Assembly (NCBI GenBank): GCA_041391965.1
Contig: JAWKMZ010000004.1
Location: 124,001 to 188,000, forward strand
Source: JAWKMZ01 sp041391965
GTDB lineage: Bacteria > Bacteroidota > Bacteroidia > Flavobacteriales > Flavobacteriaceae
DNA length: 64,000 nucleotides
Direction of reading: 5' to 3'
Below, one piece after another: positions 58,126 to 64,000 of this stretch. Position numbers and translations under genes: made by a program. The notes beneath the pieces are model-generated. The model was not told the DNA's origin, ran no database searches, and worked only from the letters and a program-made list of their open reading frames with translations. Positions within the stretch are counted from its first letter, which is position 1. Each line of letters begins with the position of its first letter.

Positions 58126-58241
58126 TGATTTTGAATGGAATAATTCAATTTTTATAAAAATCTATAAACTTTCGTTAAATCTGTTAAACCTTATTTAAAG
58201 TGTCTGTTGGAGGTTGTGTAATTCAGTACCTTTAAATAAAA

Positions 58242-59153
58242 ATGATGATGAAGATTTTAGTTACAGGAGCCACAGGATTGATAGGAAAAGAAATAGTAAG
58301 GCAATGTATTGAAACACACATGTCAGTACATTATTTGACTACTTCAAAACGTAAAATAGAAAACAAACCAAACTATAAAGGATTTTACTGGAATCCTGAG
58401 CAACAAATTATCGATACTGCATGTTTTGATGAGGTAGATGCCATCATTAATTTGGCTGGAGCATCTATTTCAAAACGTTGGACAACAGCTTACAAAACTA
58501 AAATTATAAATAGCAGATTGCAATCGTTACAACTTTTAAAACAATCGCTTAAAAATAATGAACATTCTGTAAAACAACTTATTTCGGCAAGTGCTATTGG
58601 TATTTATCCCAATTCTTTAACCAATTATTATGACGAATCTTTTTCTGAAACCTCACAAAATTTTTTAGGTCAGGTAGCCGAAGCTTGGGAAACTGCTGCC
58701 GATTCTTTTTCAGAAGTATCCATTGATGTTGCAAAAGTTAGAATTGGTTTGGTTTTAGACAAAAATGAAGGTGCTTTACCACAAATGATGCGGCCTATAA
58801 AATTTGGATTAGGTTCTGCCTTTGGACATGGCGAGCAATGGCAATCGTGGATTCATATTTCAGATTTGGCAGGCATTTTTATCACTATTTTAGAACAAGA
58901 ATTGGAAGGCATCTACAATGCTGTTGCTCCAAACCCAATTACTAATACCGAACTTACCAAGGCTATAGCTAAAACACTTCATAAACCCTTATTTTTACCA
59001 AATATCCCAAAATCGGTGATGCGTTTGGTTTTGGGAGACATGCACACGCTTTTGTTTGAGAGTCAGCGCGTAAGTTCTAAAAAAATAGAAAAAAACGGTT
59101 TTAACTTTCAGTTTTCAAATATTCAACCCGCTTTAGAAGATTTGCTGTACTAA
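58242..59153 (+). CDS. TIGR01777 family SDR-type epimerase/oxidoreductase
   Basis: A 303-aa extended SDR protein. The Rossmann motif KILVTGATGLIGKEIV is at the N-terminus, with WNPEQQIID, INLAGASISKRWT, the segment SASAIGIYPN and a DUF1731-type C-terminal tail (LVLGDMHTLLFESQRVSSKK). It is close to YfcH/Sulfotransferase-type epimerases of uncertain substrate. Three ATGs in a row; the first was used. It precedes grpE by 131 bp. Confidence 0.88.
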   Translation: MMMKILVTGATGLIGKEIVRQCIETHMSVHYLTTSKRKIENKPNYKGFYWNPEQQIIDTACFDEVDAIINLAGASISKRWTTAYKTKIINSRLQSLQLLKQSLKNNEHSVKQLISASAIGIYPNSLTNYYDESFSETSQNFLGQVAEAWETAADSFSEVSIDVAKVRIGLVLDKNEGALPQMMRPIKFGLGSAFGHGEQWQSWIHISDLAGIFITILEQELEGIYNAVAPNPITNTELTKAIAKTLHKPLFLPNIPKSVMRLVLGDMHTLLFESQRVSSKKIEKNGFNFQFSNIQPALEDLLY

Positions 59154-59208
59154 ACGTTTCTTCAAAATAGTTTTACCCATTTATCATTAATCACTTAAAA
59201 TTTTTTTG

Positions 59209-59224
59209 TGACATTTTGACATTT
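59209..59224. repeat. Tandem TGACATTT repeat over the grpE promoter
   Basis: Two adjacent copies of TGACATTT (59209-59216, 59217-59224). The second overlaps the -33 TTG of the grpE promoter. There is no CIRCE element. A heat-shock regulator site is possible. Confidence 0.45.
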
Positions 59225-59247
59225 TAATAATATTGGCAGTACTTTTG
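59216..59247 (+). promoter_or_regulatory. Promoter of the grpE-dnaJ operon
   Basis: TTG (59216-59218), a 21-bp spacer and TACTTTTG (59240-59247) end 37 bp before the grpE ATG at 59285. This is one of the best promoter matches in the window. Confidence 0.7.
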
Positions 59248-59284
59248 CCAACTTTAATTGAAGATTTAAAATGAGTTCTGTACA

Positions 59285-59818
59285 ATGAGCAAAAAAGATA
59301 AAAAAGAGGAAGCAGTTGTTGATAATGTAAATGAAACAGCAACTAATAACACACAAGTAGAAGAGTTGAGTGTTGAAGAACAGCTTAAAGAACAATTAGC
59401 TAAAGAAAAAGATAAATTTTTAAGATTATTTGCTGAGTTTGAAAACTATAAAAAGCGAACTACAAAAGAGCGTATCGACCTATTTAAAACAGCAGGTCAA
59501 GATGTCATTGCGTCTTTATTGCCAGTAATTGATGATTTTGACAGAGCTTATGTTGAGATTTCTAAAACAGAAGAAAAAGAACTGTTAAAAGGCGTTGAGC
59601 TTATTAAAAACAAGTTGAGAGACACTCTTAAAAGCAAAGGCTTAGAGCAGATGGAAGTTGCTGTTGGAGACGCATTTAATGCTGATGAACATGAGGCCAT
59701 TACACAAATTCCTGCGCCTACTGACGATTTAAAAGGAAAGATTGTTGATGTCATTGAAAAAGGCTATAAATTAGGAGATAGAGTGATTCGTTTTCCAAAA
59801 GTAGTTACCGGATTTTAA
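59285..59818 (+). CDS. grpE: Nucleotide exchange factor GrpE
   Basis: A 177-aa co-chaperone that releases ADP from DnaK. The charged N-terminal coiled coil includes EELSVEEQLKEQLAKEKDKF. The family core is LRLFAEFENYKKRTTKER, then AGQDVIASLLPVIDDFDRAY, and the C-terminal beta domain has NADEHEAITQ and GYKLGDRVIRFPKVVTGF. The promoter carries a tandem repeat. dnaJ follows 53 bp downstream; dnaK is not in the window. Confidence 0.95.
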   Translation: MSKKDKKEEAVVDNVNETATNNTQVEELSVEEQLKEQLAKEKDKFLRLFAEFENYKKRTTKERIDLFKTAGQDVIASLLPVIDDFDRAYVEISKTEEKELLKGVELIKNKLRDTLKSKGLEQMEVAVGDAFNADEHEAITQIPAPTDDLKGKIVDVIEKGYKLGDRVIRFPKVVTGF

Positions 59819-59871
59819 CAGACAAAAAAATTTAATTTTCACTTTTTAGTGAAAGACAAAACCGCTATTTA

Positions 59872-60996
59872 ATGAAGCAAGATTTTTACGAAATATTAGG
59901 TGTTACCAAAAGTGCGTCAGCTGACGAAATAAAAAAAGCTTACAGAAAGATGGCTCTAAAATACCATCCAGATAAAAATCCGGATGATAAAGAAGCCGAA
60001 GAAAAATTCAAGAAAGCTGCTGAAGCCTATGAGGTTTTGAGTAATCCTGAAAAGAAAGCACGCTATGACCAATTTGGACATCAAGCTTTTGAAGGTGCTG
60101 GAGGCTTTGGCGGCGGAGGCATGAATATGGATGACATTTTTAGCCAATTTGGTGATATTTTTGGAGGTGCCTTTAGTGGAGGTGGTGGTTTTTCAGGCTT
60201 TGGAGGCGGTTTTGGAGGCGGACAACGTCGTGTTAAAGGCAGCAATCTAAGAATTAGAGTAACCTTAACTTTAGACGAAATTGCCAATGGTGTTGAGAAA
60301 AAACTAAAAGTAAAACGCAAAGTACAAGCCAAAGGAACCACCTATAAAACCTGTTCAACCTGTCATGGTTCTGGGCAAGTAACCAGAGTGACCAATACTA
60401 TTTTAGGTCGTATGCAAACCGCTTCAACGTGTCCAACGTGTGGAGGTGCTGGTCAAATGATTGATAAAAAACCTGCTGATGCTGATGCCCAAGGCTTGAT
60501 TGTGGCTGAAGAAACGGTGTCAGTAAAAATTCCTGCTGGCGTTGTAGATGGGATGCAACTTAAAGTGACAGGAAAAGGAAATGAAGCACCAGGAAATGGT
60601 ATTTCGGGCGATTTATTAGTTGTTATTGAAGAGCAAGAACATCCTGTTTTAAAGCGCGAAGGGGATAATTTGCATTACGATTTATATGTGAGTTTACCAG
60701 ACGCTATTTTAGGAACTTCACAAGAAATTGATACAGTTACCGGAAAAGTTAGAATTAAGATAGAAGCAGGTGTTCAATCAGGAAAAATATTGCGTTTAAG
60801 AGGTAAGGGAATTCCAAGTATCAATGGATATGGTAAAGGTGATTTGTTGGTGCATATCAATGTTTGGACACCAAAAACTTTAAGCAAAGAACAGAAAGAA
60901 TTCTTTGAAAACATGCGAAATGATGAACACTTTCAACCTAAGCCAGAAAGTGGAGACAAATCATTTTTTGAAAAAGTGAAAGATATGTTTTCATAA
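59872..60996 (+). CDS. dnaJ: Chaperone DnaJ with a reduced zinc domain
   Basis: A 374-aa Hsp40. J domain 1-70 with HPD at 32-34. A Gly/Phe-rich region spans about 75-118. The zinc region shows only two CxxCxGxG repeats (CSTCHGSG at 161-168, CPTCGGAG at 187-194) rather than four, so only one zinc can be held. The substrate domains follow (VKIPAGVVDGMQLKVTGKGN). From memory the two-repeat form is usual in flavobacterial DnaJ, so this is lineage-typical rather than damage. Operon with grpE. Confidence 0.94.
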   Translation: MKQDFYEILGVTKSASADEIKKAYRKMALKYHPDKNPDDKEAEEKFKKAAEAYEVLSNPEKKARYDQFGHQAFEGAGGFGGGGMNMDDIFSQFGDIFGGAFSGGGGFSGFGGGFGGGQRRVKGSNLRIRVTLTLDEIANGVEKKLKVKRKVQAKGTTYKTCSTCHGSGQVTRVTNTILGRMQTASTCPTCGGAGQMIDKKPADADAQGLIVAEETVSVKIPAGVVDGMQLKVTGKGNEAPGNGISGDLLVVIEEQEHPVLKREGDNLHYDLYVSLPDAILGTSQEIDTVTGKVRIKIEAGVQSGKILRLRGKGIPSINGYGKGDLLVHINVWTPKTLSKEQKEFFENMRNDEHFQPKPESGDKSFFEKVKDMFS

Positions 60997-60999
60997 CTA

Positions 61000-61023
61000 A
61001 GTGTTTTTTTGATAAAAAACACT
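61000..61023 (+). other. Hairpin after dnaJ
   Basis: AGTGTTTTTT / AAAAAACACT (61000-61009, 61014-61023) is a 10-bp stem but without a following T-run. It may still act in dnaJ mRNA 3' stability. Confidence 0.5.
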
Positions 61024-61030
61024 ATATTTG

Positions 61031-61116
61031 AATATCACTAATTAACTTTAGTGGTAATTTTTCTTTTTCATAGCAATTTTTTCCCATCCTTAATTTATTG
61101 AGGGTGGGTTTTGTTT
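61031..61116 (+). ncRNA. Candidate short RNA between dnaJ and the ABC operon
   Basis: TATATTTG at 61023-61030 could start a transcript of about 80 nt. It holds a CACTAA / TTAGTG hairpin (about 61037-61054) and ends in a terminator (CCCATCCT / AGGGTGGG with one G-T pair, 61083-61108, then T-rich). No ORF. An alternative is that both hairpins merely end dnaJ transcription. Confidence 0.3.
61083..61116 (+). terminator. Terminator upstream of the ABC operon
   Basis: The stem CCCATCCT / AGGGTGGG is followed by TTTTGTTTT. Confidence 0.75.
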
Positions 61117-61218
61117 TATACCCTATTTTAATAAAAATTTGACAGTATATCAACGGTATCTTGGCTTACATTTAATATATTTACAACACATAAAATTTAC
61201 TCTCACAAAACTATTTAT

Positions 61219-62145
61219 ATGGATAATTTATTAGTAGCTAATGCAGTTTCCAAAAGCTTTGGAGATTTTAAAGCACTAAATGAAGTTTCAATAGCAGTAC
61301 CAAAAGGCTGTATTTTTGGATTATTAGGCCCTAATGGCGCAGGAAAAACCACACTGATTAGAATTATCAATCAAATTACAATGCCAGACCATGGCACTAT
61401 TTTATTAGATGGACAGCCACTAAAACCCGAAAACATTAGAGATATTGGATACTTGCCAGAAGAGCGTGGATTGTACAAGTCTATGAAAGTTGGAGATCAA
61501 GCCCTATATTTAGCACAGTTAAAAGGATTGTCAAAGCAAGATGCCAAAGAACGGCTTAAATATTGGTTTGATAAATTAGATATTGGCGATTGGTGGCATA
61601 AAAAAATACAAGAACTCAGCAAAGGACAAGCGCAAAAAATCCAGTTTATAGTGACAGTACTTCACAGACCTAAATTATTGATTTTTGATGAGCCCTTTTC
61701 AGGATTTGACCCAATCAATGCGTCCTTAATAAAGGATGAAATTTTACAATTAAGAGACGAAGGAGCGACGGTTATTTTTTCAACACATCGCATGGAATCT
61801 GTAGAAGAACTATGTGATCATATTGCACTTATCCACAAATCTAATAAGGTGTTAGACGGAAAATTGACAGACATCAAGCGTCAGTTTAAAACCAATACAT
61901 TTGAAGTAGGTTTACAAACTAACAACACAGATGAAGTGGTTAAAACCATTAAAGAAAAGTTTCAGGTATTTCCTGCAACCTTTAAAAATTTGAATGACGA
62001 CTTAAAAATGAATATCAAACTATCAGAACAAGAAACTTCAAATGATTTGTTGACATTTTTAACATCAAGAGCCGAAGTACATCACTTTGTAGAAGTCATC
62101 CCAAGTGCTAACGACATTTTTATCCAAACTGTAAAAAATAACTAA
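61219..62145 (+). CDS. ABC transporter ATP-binding protein (NatA-like)
   Basis: A 308-aa ABC ATPase. Walker A GPNGAGKTT, signature LSKGQAQKIQF, Walker B LLIFDEPFSGFDP and the switch His in FSTHRMESVEEL are all intact. A 75-residue C-terminal DUF4162-like extension is typical of NatA-type exporters. It is translated with the permease gene 1 bp downstream and forms the NatAB-like exporter, perhaps for sodium or a drug; the substrate is inferred only from family. Confidence 0.92.
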   Translation: MDNLLVANAVSKSFGDFKALNEVSIAVPKGCIFGLLGPNGAGKTTLIRIINQITMPDHGTILLDGQPLKPENIRDIGYLPEERGLYKSMKVGDQALYLAQLKGLSKQDAKERLKYWFDKLDIGDWWHKKIQELSKGQAQKIQFIVTVLHRPKLLIFDEPFSGFDPINASLIKDEILQLRDEGATVIFSTHRMESVEELCDHIALIHKSNKVLDGKLTDIKRQFKTNTFEVGLQTNNTDEVVKTIKEKFQVFPATFKNLNDDLKMNIKLSEQETSNDLLTFLTSRAEVHHFVEVIPSANDIFIQTVKNN

Positions 62146-62146
62146 A

Positions 62147-63460
62147 ATGAACCATTTATCACTCATTATTCAACGAGAATACCTTACTAAGGTAAAAAAT
62201 AAATCGTTTATTATTATGACTTTTTTGAGTCCAATTATTATGATTGCACTTGTAGCAGTTGTGGCTTATTTGAGTCAAATCAATAATAGTAAAGAACGCC
62301 ATATTGCTATTTTGGATGAAACAGGTATGGTTGGTAATGTTTTTAAAAATGCAGACCATATTACCTACACCTTATTGACTGACAAAACCTTAGAGGAGGC
62401 TAAAACACAAGTAAAAACTACAGAAGCTTACGGGTTGCTTTATATTGAAAAAGGAACAAATGCTTCAGAAATTGCAAAAAAAATAAAATTTTATTCAGAA
62501 GACACGCCTTCATTAAATATTATTGATGATTTAGAAAGTAAATTGGAAAAAAAATTGACCGATTTAAAATTGCAGCAAGACGGTGTCGATATAGAAAAAA
62601 TTGCGGCTTCAAAAACCAAAATAACAATTGCTCAAGAAAGTTTTACAGGAAAAAAAACATCTAAAATTGATAATTTATTAAAATTAGCTTTTGGAGGTGC
62701 TGCAGGTTATTTGCTGTTTATGTTTATTATCATTTATGGCAATATGATTATGCGTAGCGTTATTGAAGAAAAAACCAGCCGAATTATTGAGGTCATCATT
62801 TCATCAGTAAAACCTATACAGTTAATGATGGGTAAAATTATAGGTACCTCTTTAGCAGGAATTACGCAGTTTTTGGTGTGGCTAGTTTTAGGCGGTTTGC
62901 TTATGCTTATTGTATCAGTAATATTAGGCATTAATTTATTTGATTCCGCTTTATCTCATCAGGAATTGATGCTACAAGCTTCTCAAGGTGGTGATTTTAA
63001 TTTACAAATAGAAATGGCAAAAGCAGCTTTTTTAAATCTGCCAATTTTTAATTTGATAATTGCCTTTATATGTTTTTTTATAGGAGGTTATTTACTTTAC
63101 AGTTCCTTATACGCAGCAATTGGAGCTGCAGTTGATAACGAAACCGATACACAGCAATTTATGTTACCAATTTTAATGCCTTTAATGCTTGCCGTTTATG
63201 TTGGCGTGTTTACAGTTATTGAAGATCCTCACGGAACGGTCTCAACGGTATTTTCGTTTATTCCGCTAACATCACCAGTTGTAATGCTTATGCGTATTCC
63301 ATTTGGTGTACCAATATGGCAACAGCTATTATCGTTAGTATTATTAGTCGGCACCTTTATGTTTACAGTTTGGTTTGCAGCAAAAATTTATCGCGTAGGT
63401 ATTTTGATGTATGGCAAAAAACCAAGTTATAAAGAACTTTACAAATGGTTGAAATATTAA
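62147..63460 (+). CDS. ABC transporter permease (NatB-like)
   Basis: A 437-aa ABC-2 type permease. One N-terminal helix (FIIMTFLSPIIMIALVAVVA), a large extracytoplasmic loop (about residues 45-175), then five or six C-terminal helices with the conserved MRSVIEEKTSRIIEVIISSV and KIIGTSLAGITQFLVW segments. This is the NatB/YhaP architecture. Its stop TAA shares its last base with an ATG that is out of frame; the MscS gene starts 4 bp later. Confidence 0.9.
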   Translation: MNHLSLIIQREYLTKVKNKSFIIMTFLSPIIMIALVAVVAYLSQINNSKERHIAILDETGMVGNVFKNADHITYTLLTDKTLEEAKTQVKTTEAYGLLYIEKGTNASEIAKKIKFYSEDTPSLNIIDDLESKLEKKLTDLKLQQDGVDIEKIAASKTKITIAQESFTGKKTSKIDNLLKLAFGGAAGYLLFMFIIIYGNMIMRSVIEEKTSRIIEVIISSVKPIQLMMGKIIGTSLAGITQFLVWLVLGGLLMLIVSVILGINLFDSALSHQELMLQASQGGDFNLQIEMAKAAFLNLPIFNLIIAFICFFIGGYLLYSSLYAAIGAAVDNETDTQQFMLPILMPLMLAVYVGVFTVIEDPHGTVSTVFSFIPLTSPVVMLMRIPFGVPIWQQLLSLVLLVGTFMFTVWFAAKIYRVGILMYGKKPSYKELYKWLKY

Positions 63461-63463
63461 TGT

Positions 63464-64000
63464 ATGAGAGAGATTTTAGACGTATTAAATAAATCCTATA
63501 GTTTATCAGACCATATCAAGGTAAGCATCATGGATGTTATTGTACTTGTGGTAGTATTAATTATAGCCACTTTTGTACTGAGAATCTTAAGAAAACTGAT
63601 GAGCAGAAATCTGCCTTATGATGACAAAAAGAAATTTAAAGTCGTTTTTGGCTACGCAAGATGGTTAATTTATGTCATTATTGTCCTTATTACCTTTCAT
63701 TCTTTAGGCGTTAACGTGACTGGTATTTTTGCTGCCTCTGCAGCCTTGTTAATTGGTATTGGTTTAGCACTCCAAACCTTGTTTCAAGATATTATTTCTG
63801 GAGTGTTTATTTTAATAGACCAAACAGTACATGTTGGTGATATTATAGAACTTGAAGGCAAAGTAGGACGTGTTGAAGAAATAAAGCTAAGAACCACAAG
63901 AGCTGTCACCATTGACAATAAAGTATTAATCATTCCAAATCATCTATACCTATCAAATAGCCTTTATAATTGGACACAAAATGGGGCTACCACAAGAGAA
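63464..64000 (+). CDS. MscS-type mechanosensitive channel (3' truncated by window)
   Basis: The first 179 residues of a small-conductance mechanosensitive channel. It has N-terminal helices (SIMDVIVLVVVLIIATFVL, WLIYVIIVLITFHSLGV). The pore-lining TM3 is SAALLIGIGLALQTLFQDII and SGVFILIDQ, followed by the MscS beta domain (VHVGDIIELEGKVGRVEEIK, LRTTRAVT, VLIIPNHLY). The ATG at 63464 is 3 bp after the permease stop, so translational coupling is likely; an ATG at 63460 is followed by a stop within 10 codons. It continues beyond the window. Confidence 0.93.
   Translation, partial: MREILDVLNKSYSLSDHIKVSIMDVIVLVVVLIIATFVLRILRKLMSRNLPYDDKKKFKVVFGYARWLIYVIIVLITFHSLGVNVTGIFAASAALLIGIGLALQTLFQDIISGVFILIDQTVHVGDIIELEGKVGRVEEIKLRTTRAVTIDNKVLIIPNHLYLSNSLYNWTQNGATTRE

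Noticed and set aside
1..64000. CRISPR arrays, prophage, insertion sequences
   Set aside because: No regularly spaced repeats, transposase, integrase or phage structural genes were found on either strand.

Overview
This is an AT-rich chromosomal window from a member of the Bacteroidota, almost certainly family Flavobacteriaceae. The evidence is a type IX secretion (T9SS) C-terminal tail, many Bacteroidota-specific families (DUF3078, DUF4197, DUF4369, DUF4920, DUF1684, DUF6249, Lacal_2735-like), glutamine synthetase III, many SCxxDDD-type lipoproteins, starts without Shine-Dalgarno sequences, and repeated promoters of the flavobacterial type (TTG, about 17-21 bp, TAnnTTTG). Most of the window is ordinary housekeeping sequence. 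The accessory stretch lies at about 45.7-49.2 kb.

Layout. 1-5.7 kb: 3' end of rpoB, rpoC and a DUF3467 gene. 5.7-10.2 kb: a 4Fe-4S protein, prfC, an idi/6-pyruvoyl-tetrahydropterin synthase-like/manA cluster, a small helical protein and tRNA-Thr(UGU). 10.3-13.5 kb: DUF4369 lipoprotein, DUF819 membrane protein and an alpha/beta hydrolase, followed by a gap with a candidate structured RNA. 13.9-20.0 kb: a lone VanX-like dipeptidase facing a minus-strand run (M1 aminopeptidase, DoxX-like protein, carboxypeptidase-regulatory-like protein, DUF885 peptidase, DUF6249). 20.2-25.1 kb: ECF sigma with a membrane partner, a DEAD-box helicase, a 50-aa protein behind a strong inverted repeat, and a T9SS-secreted nuclease. 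25.2-28.3 kb: BlaR1-like/BlaI-like pair plus a secreted protein resembling the BlaR1-like ectodomain. 28.4-35.2 kb: Na+/Ca2+ exchanger, glutamine synthetase III, a secreted 46-aa peptide, an outer-membrane barrel, purM, DUF3078. 35.4-45.7 kb: B12-dependent ribonucleotide reductase, prfA, pyrF, a BtuF-like protein, two small Lacal_2735-like proteins, DUF4197 and a fused acyl-CoA mutase of IcmF type.

45.7-48.7 kb is a zone of ORFans and decay: a twice-frameshifted DUF6994-like gene, secreted orphan proteins, a probably frameshifted TPR-like gene and repeat-like hairpins. At 48.99-49.72 kb a 33-residue protein with 11 cysteines (metallothionein-like, absent from a normal ORF call) is followed by a long hairpin and then a SigZ-type ECF sigma factor with a Cys-rich tail. 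I consider this the best candidate for a little-described metal-responsive unit.

49.7-64 kb: an AsnC/Lrp regulator flanked by two related small helical-bundle proteins, an MFS transporter with a hairpin leader, DUF1684, crcB, an SRPBCC/GyrI-like protein, tiny membrane proteins, a MazG-like pyrophosphohydrolase, ilvE, DUF4920, mnmD, a TIGR01777 epimerase, grpE-dnaJ, and a NatAB-like ABC exporter followed by an MscS channel cut by the window end.
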